Part shown: positions 26,427 to 35,888 of the stretch, piece by piece
Numbering within the stretch: position 1 is the stretch's first letter
Layout: each line of letters opens with the position of its first letter
DNA from: Solimicrobium sp040544425
GTDB lineage: Bacteria; Pseudomonadota; Gammaproteobacteria; Burkholderiales; Burkholderiaceae_D
NCBI GenBank assembly: GCA_040544425.1
Contig: JBEONO010000008.1
Location: forward strand, 1-64,000
Length of the DNA: 64,000 nucleotides
Reading direction: 5' to 3'
Notes under the pieces: generated by a model
Told to the model about the DNA's origin: nothing
What the model saw: only the letters and a program-made list of their open reading frames with translations
The model's database searches: none
Translations under genes and position numbers: made by a program

Positions 26427-27803
26427 TCAAGAGATCCTGACGACCGGCGCGTCCTGGGCATCATCGTCGTCCAGTAAATGCACCGGCAAATTTTTATTAG
26501 GTTTGACGCCTAATTTTTTTACCTGCTCGGCCTGACGAATCAGGTTACCCCGACCACTGACCAGCTTGGCTCTCGCATCATCAAACGATTTCTGAGTTTG
26601 CCCGAGCTTTTTGCCGACATCTTCAAGGTCTTCAACAAAGCCAACAAATTTGTCATACAACTTGGCGCATTGCTGGGCGATCTCCTGTGCATTGCGATTT
26701 TGCTGTTCCTGACGCCAGATATACGCAATAGTGCGCAAATTGGCTAGCAAAGTACTCGGGCTGACCAACAAAACATTTTTTGCCAGCGCATCATTGAACA
26801 GGCTTTGATCATGACTGAACGCCAACATAAATGCCGGCTCAACTGCAATAAATAACATCACGAAATCCGGCGCGTTCAAACCGGTCAGAGTCTGATAATT
26901 TTTTTCAGACAGTCCCCGAATATGGGCGCGTACCGACAATAAATGCTGCTTGAGACTGTCCGCGCGCTCAGCGTCAGTGCTGGCACTGACGTAGCGCTCA
27001 TAGGCCAGCAGCGACATTTTGGCATCGACCACCATGTGTCGACCTTCCGGCAGATGAATAATCACATCCGGTCTGTGCTGACCACCCTCCTCGCGCTCGA
27101 AGGTGTTTTGAACCTGATATTCTTCACCCCGGCGCAACCCTGACGATTCCAACACCGTCTCCAGGACCATTTCACCCCAGATGCCCTGAGTCTTATTGCT
27201 GCCCTTCAAAGCCTGGGTGAGGTTGATTGCATCTTTACTGATCTTGCCGTTCAATGCTGCCAGCCGCTCAATTTCATTTTTGAGTGTCAAGCGCTCTTTG
27301 GAGTCTTTATCGTAAGTATCGGCGACCTGAGTTTGAAACTGGCTGATTTTTTCTTGCAGTGGCAATAAAATGCCGCCCAGATTAAGCTGATTTTGCTCAG
27401 TAAATTTCTTTGATTTTTCTTCCAGAATCTGATTCGCCAGGATTTGAAACTGATTTCCAAATTCACTGCGTGCCGCTTCTAACAGGGCAAGTTTTTCGAG
27501 GGATTGCGATCTTTCGGTTTCAAGACGGGTCTGCAGTTCGGAAATCTTTGCCTGCTGACTCGCGATCTGTTGCTGCTGATCCTGCGTCCGGCTTTCAGTA
27601 TCGCGCAGTCGCTGTTCAGTCTGACCGATCGCCGTATTTTGAGAGGACAGTCGCTCTTTCAACGTAGCAGATTCCGTCTGCATCTGTTGGCGCGATTCGG
27701 CAATCAATTGTTTGGATTTTGAATTCACCAGCAGCCACGCAAATACCGCACCTGCACACAATCCAATACCCAATCCAACGATGAAGAAAACATTCACATC
27801 CAT
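26427..27803 (-). CDS. rmuC: DNA recombination protein RmuC
   Basis: A 458-residue protein with one N-terminal membrane helix (about 5-25), a long coiled coil (about 35-190) and the RmuC nuclease-like domain (about 200-410). QGIWGEMVLETVLESSGL and RPDVIIHLPEGRHMVVDAKMSL (core DVIIHLPEGRHMVVDAK) are the family hallmarks, the latter resembling the D...E-x-K core of restriction-fold nucleases. RmuC limits inversions at short repeats in E. coli. It is divergent from moaA. Confidence 0.94.
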   Translation of the reverse strand: MDVNVFFIVGLGIGLCAGAVFAWLLVNSKSKQLIAESRQQMQTESATLKERLSSQNTAIGQTEQRLRDTESRTQDQQQQIASQQAKISELQTRLETERSQSLEKLALLEAARSEFGNQFQILANQILEEKSKKFTEQNQLNLGGILLPLQEKISQFQTQVADTYDKDSKERLTLKNEIERLAALNGKISKDAINLTQALKGSNKTQGIWGEMVLETVLESSGLRRGEEYQVQNTFEREEGGQHRPDVIIHLPEGRHMVVDAKMSLLAYERYVSASTDAERADSLKQHLLSVRAHIRGLSEKNYQTLTGLNAPDFVMLFIAVEPAFMLAFSHDQSLFNDALAKNVLLVSPSTLLANLRTIAYIWRQEQQNRNAQEIAQQCAKLYDKFVGFVEDLEDVGKKLGQTQKSFDDARAKLVSGRGNLIRQAEQVKKLGVKPNKNLPVHLLDDDDAQDAPVVRIS

Positions 27804-27909
27804 GAATACCGACCCTTTTTTAAGAATAATTTTGATGCCGAATCATAGCATTTCAAGCAATCCGATTCCCGCTTTAAATCGATCAAAATACTTCCGGCAC
27901 AGTCCTTTC

Positions 27910-27938
27910 CTGTCACTATGCCATTTCTGGGTTAGAAT
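27910..27938 (+). promoter_or_regulatory. Candidate promoter of moaA-mobA-moeA
   Basis: CTGTCA and TAGAAT are 17 bases apart, ending 31 bases before the moaA start codon. The spacing and -10 box are good. I saw no folded leader resembling a molybdenum-cofactor riboswitch. Confidence 0.5.
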
Positions 27939-27969
27939 CTTACTCGTATGCATGTTAATAGCTGAGCGA

Positions 27970-29082
27970 ATGTCAAATCGAATTATCCCTATCATCCAGC
28001 ACAGCAGTAGCCAATTGCTGTCACTACCTCCCTCCGCCAATGTCGTCCCCACCGGACTCTTGCTGGATGCTTTGCATCGCCCTCTACACGACCTGCGCAT
28101 TTCGGTAACCGACCGCTGCAATTTTCGATGTGTATATTGCATGCCGCGCTCGGTGTTTGATCATGACTATGCTTATCTGCCACACAGCGCACTGCTCACT
28201 TTTGAAGAAATTACACGACTGGCCAAATTACTGGTCGCGCATGGCGTCACTAAAATTCGTCTGACCGGTGGCGAACCATTATTGCGGAAAAATTTGGACC
28301 GGTTAGTGGCCATGCTGCGCCAACTGGAAACACCGACTGGTGCCCCCCTGGATTTAACGTTAACCACCAACGGTGCATTGCTGGCGCAAAAAGCCCAACA
28401 ATTAAAAGATGCTGGCCTCGATCGTGTCACGGTTTCGTTGGATGCGCTGGATGACGCAACATTCAAAAAAATGAATGACGCCAACTTTGCCGTAGCCGAT
28501 GTGTTGCATGGTCTGGACGTAGCCCATCGGGTTGGTTTGGGACCGATCAAAGTCAATATGGTCGTCAAAGCAGGCATGAATGAGCAGCAAATTCTTCCGA
28601 TGGCGCGTCACTTTAAAGGGACGCCGTTCGCATTGCGTTTTATCGAGTATATGGACGTCGGCGATTCCAATGGTTGGCAAATGAATGAGGTCATCCCTTC
28701 GCAACGCGTCATTGAAATGATCAGCCAATCTGATCCGGAGATGCAACTCGAACCGGTGGCGGCAAGTTATAACGGTGAAACCGCGCAGCGCTGGCGCTAT
28801 GTTGATGGCACTGGCGAGATCGGTGTTATTTCGAGCGTAACCCAAACGTTCTGTCAGGATTGCACGCGACTGCGCCTGTCGACTGAAGGAAAATTATATA
28901 CCTGCCTGTTTGCCAGCCATGGACACGACCTGCGTGACTTGTTGCGCAATCAAACCGATGACATAACAATCTCAAACAGCCTGGCCCAAATTTGGCATTT
29001 GCGCGGTGACCGCTATTCTGAATTACGCAGCCAGCTTACCAGCCCACAGAAAAAAGTGGAAATGTCTTACATAGGCGGCTAG
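27970..29082 (+). CDS. moaA: GTP 3',8-cyclase MoaA
   Basis: Radical-SAM enzyme for the first step of molybdopterin synthesis (GTP to 3',8-cyclo-GTP). 370 residues. The SAM cluster is Cys50, Cys54 and Cys57 (CNFRCVYC); the second 4Fe-4S cluster that holds GTP uses Cys295, Cys298 and Cys312; the chain ends in the functional double glycine (SYIGG). The frame is open far upstream, into rmuC on the other strand, so the start is set at the ATG at 27970 close to the promoter; an ATG at 27952 is possible. It leads a cluster with mobA and moeA. Confidence 0.95.
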   Translation: MSNRIIPIIQHSSSQLLSLPPSANVVPTGLLLDALHRPLHDLRISVTDRCNFRCVYCMPRSVFDHDYAYLPHSALLTFEEITRLAKLLVAHGVTKIRLTGGEPLLRKNLDRLVAMLRQLETPTGAPLDLTLTTNGALLAQKAQQLKDAGLDRVTVSLDALDDATFKKMNDANFAVADVLHGLDVAHRVGLGPIKVNMVVKAGMNEQQILPMARHFKGTPFALRFIEYMDVGDSNGWQMNEVIPSQRVIEMISQSDPEMQLEPVAASYNGETAQRWRYVDGTGEIGVISSVTQTFCQDCTRLRLSTEGKLYTCLFASHGHDLRDLLRNQTDDITISNSLAQIWHLRGDRYSELRSQLTSPQKKVEMSYIGG

Positions 29083-29087
29083 CCATC

Positions 29088-29729
29088 ATGGACCAACTTC
29101 GTGCATCAGACAAAAACAAGATTACCGGACTGATACTGGCTGGTGGGCGCGGCAGCCGGATGGGTAATCTCGACAAAGGCTTGCAGCAATTGGACGGAAT
29201 GGCGCTGGTCGAACGAGTCATTCAACGAATCAAGCCTCAGGTATCAGATTTAGCCATCAATGCCAACCGCCACCTGAAAGAATATGCCCGATTTGGGTTG
29301 CCTGTCTGGACTGACCCCGAAGCTAATGCCGAGTCCCCCGACGAGTCTGAATTTCGTGGACCGCTGGCTGGTGTGGAAACCGGCTTACGCCATTGCAAAA
29401 CGCCTTACATGCTGGTCGTGCCATGCGACAGTCCATTTCTACCGGCCGATTTGGCGCTGCGCCTGTTCAGCGCTCTGCAACTTGCCGACATCGCCGTTGC
29501 CTGTACAGGCAATGCCGAATCGCCACGATTACAGCCGGTATTTTGTTTGATCAAGATATCGATGCTGCAACAGCTTCAGGCTTATCTGGATTCGGGTGGA
29601 CGTCGCATGGATGGTTGGTATAGCGATGCCAATGTCGCAAAAGTACATTTTTCCGATGAGGCGGCCTTCAGCAATATCAACACGTTCGAGGAATTACGCA
29701 GTTATTCTTTTGCAAAACCAGCGAAATAA
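29088..29729 (+). CDS. mobA: Molybdenum cofactor guanylyltransferase MobA
   Basis: Links GMP to molybdenum-molybdopterin to make the guanine dinucleotide form used by DMSO-reductase-type enzymes. 213 residues, Rossmann-like. The nucleotide loop is LILAGGRGSRMG (15-26) with Lys30 after it; VVPCDSPFLP marks the metal-binding aspartate. It starts five bases after moaA, clearly in the same operon. Confidence 0.95.
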   Translation: MDQLRASDKNKITGLILAGGRGSRMGNLDKGLQQLDGMALVERVIQRIKPQVSDLAINANRHLKEYARFGLPVWTDPEANAESPDESEFRGPLAGVETGLRHCKTPYMLVVPCDSPFLPADLALRLFSALQLADIAVACTGNAESPRLQPVFCLIKISMLQQLQAYLDSGGRRMDGWYSDANVAKVHFSDEAAFSNINTFEELRSYSFAKPAK

Positions 29730-29768
29730 TTTATTGACGCTTGCCACCGGCCCCAATCTGACGAAACC

Positions 29769-31010
29769 ATGCTCCCTCTGCCACAATCAACCACCCTGTC
29801 CGTCGCACAAGTTCAACAGCATATAAATACTGCGATTACCGCTGTTTCTGGCTCTGAGCAAATTACATTGAGCGATGGCCTGAACCGTATTCTGGACAGC
29901 GACATTGTTGCCGATATTGACGTGCCACCATTCGACAACTCGGCCATGGACGGGTATGCGTTTTGTGCCCAGGATTTAGAATTGCATCATGTCTTGACGA
30001 TAGTCGGACAGGCTTACGCCGGCCATCCATTTCCCGGTCAACTGCAGTCTGGCCAGGCCGTTCGGATTACCACCGGGGCCCCACTACCGGACTATGCCGA
30101 CAGCGTATTACCTCAAGAACAGGCGGTCGTGACAGACTCGTCGACACTGGCCATGCAGGGAATATCTGTTCAGGCAGGACAACATAAACGACGTCGCGGC
30201 GAAGATATCGCCGCTGGAACCGTAGCCATCAATCAGGGAATCCGATTGGGGCCAGTCGAACTCGGTCTGTTGGCCTCGATTGGCGTAACAACAATTTCAG
30301 TGAAACGAAAAGTACAGGTTGCGATTTTCTCTACCGGAGATGAATTAATTACGGCAGGAGAACAGCTGTCCGCTGCAACTGTGTACGACAGTAATCGGGT
30401 CACTTTGCGCGCACTGTTAATTCAGTGTGGTGCCGAGGTATTGGATTTGGGGGTACTGGAAGACAATCCAGCAACAATTGAAGCGGCACTCAGAGACGCG
30501 GCAAACCGAACCGATCTGATCATTACTTCTGGTGGAGTTGCAGGAGGGGCGGCTGATTTTACCAAACAGGTCATGCGACAACTGGGGCAGATAAATTTTT
30601 GGTCAGTCAATATGCGGCCGGGTCGGCCTCTCGCATTTGGTGCGATAGACAAAAATAATCAGCATGAGAAGACTTATCTTTTCGGATTACCCGGCAATCC
30701 GGTCGCGATGATGATCAGTTTCCATTTGTTTGTTCGCCCGGCATTGCAACTGTTATCTGGTTCCCAGATCAATGAGCCGCTTCAAATCAAGGCGATTACT
30801 AACGGAGCAATTTACAAAAAATCTGGCAGAACAGAGTTTCAAAGAGGCATTGTCAAGATTGATGTTGACGGCACACTCCGCGTCACCGTCTTCTCGGAAC
30901 AGGGATCGGCCATGCTCAGTTCCATGATGCGCGCAAATTGTCTGGTGGTATTAAGCGAGGAACAAGAAAATATCGCCGCCGGGGATACAGTAAAAATCAT
31001 TTTAAATTAA
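29769..31010 (+). CDS. moeA: Molybdopterin molybdenumtransferase MoeA
   Basis: Inserts molybdate into adenylylated molybdopterin. 413 residues. PPFDNSAMDGYAF in the N-terminal domain, IFSTGDEL and ITSGGVAGGAADF in the MogA-like domain, and GLPGNPVA near the C-terminal domain are the family marks. It is third in the moaA-mobA-moeA group. Its stop codon shares TTAA with the stop of the convergent RNA methyltransferase gene, so no terminator separates them. Confidence 0.95.
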   Translation: MLPLPQSTTLSVAQVQQHINTAITAVSGSEQITLSDGLNRILDSDIVADIDVPPFDNSAMDGYAFCAQDLELHHVLTIVGQAYAGHPFPGQLQSGQAVRITTGAPLPDYADSVLPQEQAVVTDSSTLAMQGISVQAGQHKRRRGEDIAAGTVAINQGIRLGPVELGLLASIGVTTISVKRKVQVAIFSTGDELITAGEQLSAATVYDSNRVTLRALLIQCGAEVLDLGVLEDNPATIEAALRDAANRTDLIITSGGVAGGAADFTKQVMRQLGQINFWSVNMRPGRPLAFGAIDKNNQHEKTYLFGLPGNPVAMMISFHLFVRPALQLLSGSQINEPLQIKAITNGAIYKKSGRTEFQRGIVKIDVDGTLRVTVFSEQGSAMLSSMMRANCLVVLSEEQENIAAGDTVKIILN

Positions 31011-31780
31011 TCACAGATTTGTCTGACTTGTTCGAAAAAACAGATCGCCGCGCATGCCGCGACATTGAGAGATTCAATATTACCCAAATGCGGTATCTTG
31101 ACCTGTTCAGTTGCGCAGCTCATCAAGTCGTCTGAGAGCCCCTGACCTTCATGCCCAAATAACCAAACCACGCCCTGGGTCAGATCACATTGATACACCG
31201 TCTGGGGTGCATAGGAACTGGTGGCCAGCACCGAGATACTGCAATTGTTCAGTGCAGCCGGCAAATCAACGTCCTCATGGATTTCAATTAAAAAATGCGC
31301 GCCCATGCCGGCACGAAGTACTTTCGGCGACCACGCGGAAACCGTTCCACTGCTGCAGAAAACCTGTTTGATACCAGCAGCGGCAGCGCTGCGCAGTAAT
31401 GAGCCTAAATTACCTGGGTCCTGCAGATTCTCCAGCATGATTGCCGTGTCGTTGATTGCAAGCGGCAGAGTGGATTTTGGAATTGAGATAACAAAAAATA
31501 TGCCTACGCCATGTTCAACTTGGCTTAATGAATGGTAAAGCGCATCGGTCAGGATCAGTGCGCGCTCGGCTTTAGCCAGCAGCGGCGCAATCTCCGGATG
31601 ATGTTGGGAAGCTTCGTTCACCACACACCACAGTGGCTGCCCAAAATGCTCCAGATACGACTGACACAAATGCACGCCATCGAGCATCGTACTTGCAGCT
31701 TTACGACGAGCTTGCGAGCTGGTCGCCAAATGTTTTAACTCTTTGTAGAGTAGGTTATCCCGTGATGTGATCAGTTTCAT
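31007..31780 (-). CDS. TrmH-family RNA 2'-O-methyltransferase
   Basis: SPOUT-class RNA methyltransferase, 257 residues. The three family motifs are clear: ENLQDPGNLGSLLRSAAAAG, WLFGHEGQGLS and IPHLGNIESLNVA. The knotted SAM-binding domain covers roughly 110-255; the N-terminal part is the substrate-binding domain typical of TsnR/RlmB-like members. The target nucleotide is not predictable. It overlaps rnhB by four bases (ATGA) and is co-transcribed with rnhB and the glutaredoxin-like gene. Confidence 0.9.
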   Translation of the reverse strand: MKLITSRDNLLYKELKHLATSSQARRKAASTMLDGVHLCQSYLEHFGQPLWCVVNEASQHHPEIAPLLAKAERALILTDALYHSLSQVEHGVGIFFVISIPKSTLPLAINDTAIMLENLQDPGNLGSLLRSAAAAGIKQVFCSSGTVSAWSPKVLRAGMGAHFLIEIHEDVDLPAALNNCSISVLATSSYAPQTVYQCDLTQGVVWLFGHEGQGLSDDLMSCATEQVKIPHLGNIESLNVAACAAICFFEQVRQICD

Positions 31781-32391
31781 GGCTTAAGGAGCGCACGCAC
31801 TGGCGCGTAAGTTAATCGGTGCACCGGAGAAACCCCATGTTTGCGCAGGCGTTCCAAATGTAATGCGGTGGGATAGCCTTTATGCTGGTCGAATGCATAT
31901 TGAGGATACTGGCGATGCAATTCCATCAACGCTGCATCACGTGCAGTCTTGGCCAAAATCGATGCGGCCGAAATTGCCGCAACTTTATCATCACCCTTCA
32001 CAATCGCCTGCGATGCCATAGTAAGTGCCGGGCATCGATTCCCATCAATTAAGGCTAATTCCGGCAGCACCGATAAACCTTGCACGGCACGCTGCATCGC
32101 CAGCATGGTGGCCTGCAAAATATTAAGTTGATCGATTTCCTGTTCTGAAGCCTGAGCAATACACCACGAAAGGGCATATTTTTTGATTTCCACAGCCAGC
32201 TGGTCGCGCTTCAATTCGCTTAATTTTTTTGAGTCGCGCAATCCGATAATCGGATGGGTCGGATCCAGGATCACTGCTGCAGCAAATACTGCTCCAGCCA
32301 ACGGGCCGCGGCCAGCTTCATCGACGCCGCAAATAATTTGACCGGCAAAATCAATGTCGTCATCAGACAGGGGTAATGCGTAATTACTCAT
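31777..32391 (-). CDS. rnhB: Ribonuclease HII
   Basis: Removes RNA from RNA-DNA hybrids, including misincorporated ribonucleotides. 204 residues. The active site begins at Asp24-Glu25 in GVDEAGRGPLAG, with a later aspartate in ALIDGNR; the conserved FDQHKGYPTALH lies near the C terminus. It overlaps the upstream glutaredoxin-like gene by eight bases and the downstream methyltransferase gene by four, so the three are translated together. Confidence 0.96.
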   Translation of the reverse strand: MSNYALPLSDDDIDFAGQIICGVDEAGRGPLAGAVFAAAVILDPTHPIIGLRDSKKLSELKRDQLAVEIKKYALSWCIAQASEQEIDQLNILQATMLAMQRAVQGLSVLPELALIDGNRCPALTMASQAIVKGDDKVAAISAASILAKTARDAALMELHRQYPQYAFDQHKGYPTALHLERLRKHGVSPVHRLTYAPVRALLKP

Positions 32392-32650
32392 TGCAAAATG
32401 CTTTCACTTTATCTGCATCTAAAAAATAATGGCAGAGTTGTTGACCTGCTTCATTGGAATCATCAACACCTGATCTTCGTGCAAACAAAACCGGAACCAA
32501 CTCGTCGTAAAGCTTGAGCAGCTCCGGGGCACCGTCCACATCAATCACCACAATCTCGTGGGGCACCGATTCTACCAACTTTTGCAATGCTTCTCGCATA
32601 TCATCGCAAAGATGGCAATAACTCCGACTGTATAGCGTGAAATAGATCAT
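32384..32650 (-). CDS. Glutaredoxin-like protein
   Basis: Small thioredoxin-fold protein of 88 residues. The redox motif CHLC (Cys12, Cys15) lies in the family context LYSRSYCHLCDDM, and the cis-proline region is LVPVLF. Such DUF836-type proteins are often next to rnhB in beta-proteobacteria; the partner is unknown. The frame extends twenty codons upstream, but that part spans the mucD terminator, so the ATG at 32650 is chosen. It probably has its own promoter just after that terminator. Confidence 0.85.
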   Translation of the reverse strand: MIYFTLYSRSYCHLCDDMREALQKLVESVPHEIVVIDVDGAPELLKLYDELVPVLFARRSGVDDSNEAGQQLCHYFLDADKVKAFCNE

Positions 32651-32681
32651 GTGAATATTGACCGATACCCAAATAGGAAAA

Positions 32682-32705
32682 AGGCTGCGCTTAACTGCGC
32701 AGCCT
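32682..32705 (-). terminator. Terminator after mucD
   Basis: Perfect 9-bp stem (AGGCTGCGC with GCGCAGCCT), six-base loop, then five T on the minus strand. It ends the rpoE-rseA-rseB-mucD transcript and fixes the start of the next gene as lying downstream of it. Confidence 0.88.
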
Positions 32706-32731
32706 CTCAATGTAGCGAACCAAACAGCCGT

Positions 32732-34192
32732 CTAGTTGGCGCCAGATGGTTTTAAAGGAATAAACTGTGACGCATCACCGCGACGGACCAGTACAACTGC
32801 CACTTTCTTCGGATCCAGCTTCGCGATCAAGGCATTAAACTGTTTCGCGTCTTTCACGTCGAAGCTGTTGAGCTGAGAGATCAAATCACCTGGCTGTATT
32901 CCTGCCCTTGCCGCACTACCGTCAACATTTTCAACGATAACGCCTGAGGTGACTTTCAAATCACGTTTCTGATCATCCGTTAAGTCTGTCACATACAAGC
33001 CCAGCAAATTGGCAGCAGCTTGCGGTTCTTTTTCTTTGGTCTTGGCCGATTTCGTTTCCTGTTCCATTTCGCCGGTAACCAAGGTTACAGTCCGGGTCTT
33101 GCCTTTATTCCACAGTGTCACCGCTGACTTGGTACCAGGTTTGGTATTGGCAACGATACGCGCCAGTTCGGTCCATTTCGTCACGGGTTGTCCATTAAAT
33201 TCCAGAACGATATCGCCAGCAACAATACCAGCTTTGTCGGCTGGCAGACCTGGTTCTACCATGCTGATAAAGGCGCCCTGTCCTTTCGCCAATCCAAACG
33301 ATTCTGCCACTTCTTTCGGCACTTCAGACAGCTTGACACCAATACGGCTGCGACTGACCTTGCCATTTGCTTTCAGCTGATCGACCACTTTCATCGCCTC
33401 GTCAATCGGGACAGCGAAGGAAATGCCCATAAATCCACCTGACCGGCTGTAGATTTGGGAGTTGATACCAACCACTTCGCCACTCATATTCAGCAGTGGT
33501 CCGCCCGAATTACCAGGGTTCACGGCAACGTCAGTCTGAATCAAAGGGAGCAAGTCCCCAGTGTCACGCGATTTCGAAGAGATAATTCCTGCTGAAATAG
33601 AATTATCCAAATCAAATGGCGAACCAATCGCCACGACCCATTGACCGGCCTTGATTTTGTCCGAATCGCCAATCGGTAACCAGGGCAACTTGGACCCGTC
33701 GATCTTGATCACGGCGACATCTGAGCGTTTGTCGATACCGATGACTTTTGCCTTGAATTCACGTTTGTCAGTCAGTTTGACATAGACCTCGTCAGCACCG
33801 TCAACCACGTGGGCATTGGTCAGCAGGTAACCGTCCTGCGAAATAATAAATCCCGAACCAATACCGCGGGGAACTTCTTCTTCCGTTCCCTGCTGCTGTT
33901 GCGGGGCTGGCTTGCGTTTTTTTGGCGCGCCTGGATTAGGTTGCTGCGGAATCGGCACGCCAAAAAACCGCCGGAATAATTCCTGCATTTCTTCATCCTG
34001 ATTGCCAGGTTGATTTATCGTGATTTTCTCAGTGGTGCGAATATTCACCACCGCAGGGCTCGCTTTCTCGGCCAACTCGGTAAAGTCAAATGACGGTGCC
34101 GCGGCAAGCGCAGTAGTTGCAGTCATAATTGTTGCGACGGGCAGGCCTGTCGCCAAAGCCAAAACCAATAGAATCGAAGAAGTCTTTTTCAT
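32732..34192 (-). CDS. mucD: Periplasmic Do-type serine protease (MucD/DegQ)
   Basis: HtrA-family protease and chaperone for misfolded envelope proteins, 486 residues. A signal peptide ends near ALA (about residue 30). The triad is His128 (TNAHVVD), Asp158 (RSDVAVI) and Ser229 (GNSGGPL). Two PDZ domains follow, about 275-365 and 390-480. A Gln/Pro-rich loop (about 62-105) carries the LA-type insertion. The frame extends nineteen codons upstream without a signal-peptide fit, so the ATG at 34192 is used. It is last in the sigma-E operon, as in Pseudomonas algU-mucABCD, and probably lowers the stress signal. Confidence 0.95.
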   Translation of the reverse strand: MKKTSSILLVLALATGLPVATIMTATTALAAAPSFDFTELAEKASPAVVNIRTTEKITINQPGNQDEEMQELFRRFFGVPIPQQPNPGAPKKRKPAPQQQQGTEEEVPRGIGSGFIISQDGYLLTNAHVVDGADEVYVKLTDKREFKAKVIGIDKRSDVAVIKIDGSKLPWLPIGDSDKIKAGQWVVAIGSPFDLDNSISAGIISSKSRDTGDLLPLIQTDVAVNPGNSGGPLLNMSGEVVGINSQIYSRSGGFMGISFAVPIDEAMKVVDQLKANGKVSRSRIGVKLSEVPKEVAESFGLAKGQGAFISMVEPGLPADKAGIVAGDIVLEFNGQPVTKWTELARIVANTKPGTKSAVTLWNKGKTRTVTLVTGEMEQETKSAKTKEKEPQAAANLLGLYVTDLTDDQKRDLKVTSGVIVENVDGSAARAGIQPGDLISQLNSFDVKDAKQFNALIAKLDPKKVAVVLVRRGDASQFIPLKPSGAN

Positions 34193-34272
34193 GATAGTAA
34201 GATGGTTAATAGAAAGTTGAGGGAGTATCTTAGTCATAATAATCATCAAGAATGTAATAAATACTCAATGAA

Positions 34273-35262
34273 TCATTTCGGTTTGTATTCAATCGAGTCT
34301 GAAAGTAATTTAATTGCTGCTACCGGCACTTCACCAACTACAGTAATCCAGAACTTCCCTAGCTGAAATCCTGATATGGTGGTCGCACCTTTCTGAACAA
34401 GGCCGGGGCTTCGTTCAGTTGTCAATGGCTCAACGAAAATTGAAATTGTCGCCAAGCCATCCGAAAAAACCAACTGCAATACTTCATGCAAATCAGTTGG
34501 CTTTATATTGGACGGTCCGCCGAGATTGCTGCTGAATTGAATGCTAATCAGGCGGCGAACTTCCCGAATTTTTTTAAATCCTTCTGGCATAGCCCGGACC
34601 GTCCAACCTGACTCGGTTGACACCGCCACGGCGTTTCGTACTGATTTCCAGTCTGACACATTTACATAGCTGGGCCTCAAACTGTTTTCATCAACCTCAC
34701 CAAATGTCAGACTGGTAAATGCTATCTGCTCCAGAACCTGATTATTTGGGGTCGTCGTTTGTGCGAGCAGCATCAAGTTATTGGAAATTGCTGCACAAAG
34801 TCGATAACCATAGCGAAGCGCATCTCTTGGCTCAATAATCACCATCCGACAATCAACACCGGCAACTCTGGCGAACCCTGACAATCTGAATGCATAATGC
34901 TCCCCCAGATTAGCATTGTTGAACGCCAATACGGCAGGAAACATATCCTGCGCCTGACGTCGCTCTGTGCGCAGCGTTTTCATATCCGGCTGGTAGCTCA
35001 CAATTTCCTCGTTATGGCGAATATATTCGCGGCGATGGCCATCCAATTTTTCTATTTTTTCTCGCTCATCACCTGGTCGATAACGATGAATAATTTGTGA
35101 TGCAACGAGTTGGTTATCTTGTTGAAATACAAAAGTGCCAGAGTAATTCAAACTTTTCGAAGCAACCTGAATTTTTTGTATGAGTGCTTGCGCTTCTGAT
35201 GACTCATCTGCCAAAACAGGCGCCACAAAACTCAACAGAAAGCAAAAAAAGGCAATTCTCAT
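34273..35262 (-). CDS. rseB: Sigma-E regulatory protein RseB/MucB
   Basis: Periplasmic sensor that binds RseA and shields it from proteolysis until lipoprotein or LPS intermediates displace it. 329 residues with a signal peptide ending VLA before DESSEA. The LolA-like N-terminal domain covers about 25-190 (YSGTFVFQQDNQLVASQIIHR, core GTFVFQQDNQLVASQI) and the C-terminal domain about 205-320. Its ATG overlaps the rseA stop (TAATG), so translation is coupled. Confidence 0.93.
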   Translation of the reverse strand: MRIAFFCFLLSFVAPVLADESSEAQALIQKIQVASKSLNYSGTFVFQQDNQLVASQIIHRYRPGDEREKIEKLDGHRREYIRHNEEIVSYQPDMKTLRTERRQAQDMFPAVLAFNNANLGEHYAFRLSGFARVAGVDCRMVIIEPRDALRYGYRLCAAISNNLMLLAQTTTPNNQVLEQIAFTSLTFGEVDENSLRPSYVNVSDWKSVRNAVAVSTESGWTVRAMPEGFKKIREVRRLISIQFSSNLGGPSNIKPTDLHEVLQLVFSDGLATISIFVEPLTTERSPGLVQKGATTISGFQLGKFWITVVGEVPVAAIKLLSDSIEYKPK

Positions 35263-35855
35263 TACTTTTCTACTTCTTGAACAATGGGACCAGTCTCATA
35301 TTCAACGGCGCTATACATCGATTTCGAATACCGCTGATGTGCCGCCAAATAACTATCAATTGACGGATCTCTCAACATACGCGGGCGCCCGGCAGTCGGC
35401 GTATCAATCTGCGACGCAGTCACAACTGAACCAGATTGAGCTTGCAGTGCTGTGCCGAATGCTGGAAGTTGGGCCGTGATATACGGAGCACTGACTTCAG
35501 CGCCGTCATGCCCGGCAAATTTTGGCACCAAGATAGCCATTAGTGCGATCATCGCGGCGCTCGCATAGGTGATTCTGTGATTAAAACGATCCAGCAACTT
35601 CCGTCTGGAATTGAAGTAAGTAACTTCCGATGCCAACAGTGCGTCCATTTGTCGATTAAAATCCGGGCTGATCGAAATCGACAAGTGGTCTGAATTTAAC
35701 ACGTCTCCAATTTGATGATAGATTTCCCAATCTTTTTTACTCGCGTCGCCATGTAGAGCGGTAATAAGCAAATCTAAATCATGAGCTCCATATTCACCAT
35801 CGACCAGTGATGAAATTTTTTCCCTGATTTGTAAATTGCGCTGATCGTTATTCAT
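35262..35855 (-). CDS. rseA: Anti-sigma-E factor RseA/MucA
   Basis: Inner-membrane anti-sigma factor, 197 residues. The cytoplasmic N-terminal domain holds REKISSLVDGEYGAHD, typical of the sigma-binding region. One membrane helix lies near 100-118 (ITYASAAMIALMAILVP); the remainder is periplasmic and would bind RseB and be cut by the DegS/RseP-type cascade. The ATG at 35855 follows AGGGA by five bases; a TTG nine codons upstream is less likely. It is between rpoE and rseB. Confidence 0.92.
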   Translation of the reverse strand: MNNDQRNLQIREKISSLVDGEYGAHDLDLLITALHGDASKKDWEIYHQIGDVLNSDHLSISISPDFNRQMDALLASEVTYFNSRRKLLDRFNHRITYASAAMIALMAILVPKFAGHDGAEVSAPYITAQLPAFGTALQAQSGSVVTASQIDTPTAGRPRMLRDPSIDSYLAAHQRYSKSMYSAVEYETGPIVQEVEK

Positions 35856-35888
35856 ATCGTCCCTGTTTTCTCTCGCCGCCAAACTACT

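Noticed and set aside
27712..27969. N-terminal extension of moaA into rmuC
   Set aside because: It would overlap rmuC antisense and cover the moaA promoter, and the 86 extra residues are not MoaA-like.
27804..27969. Molybdenum-cofactor riboswitch before moaA
   Set aside because: The leader after the candidate promoter is only about 25 bases, too short for that structure.
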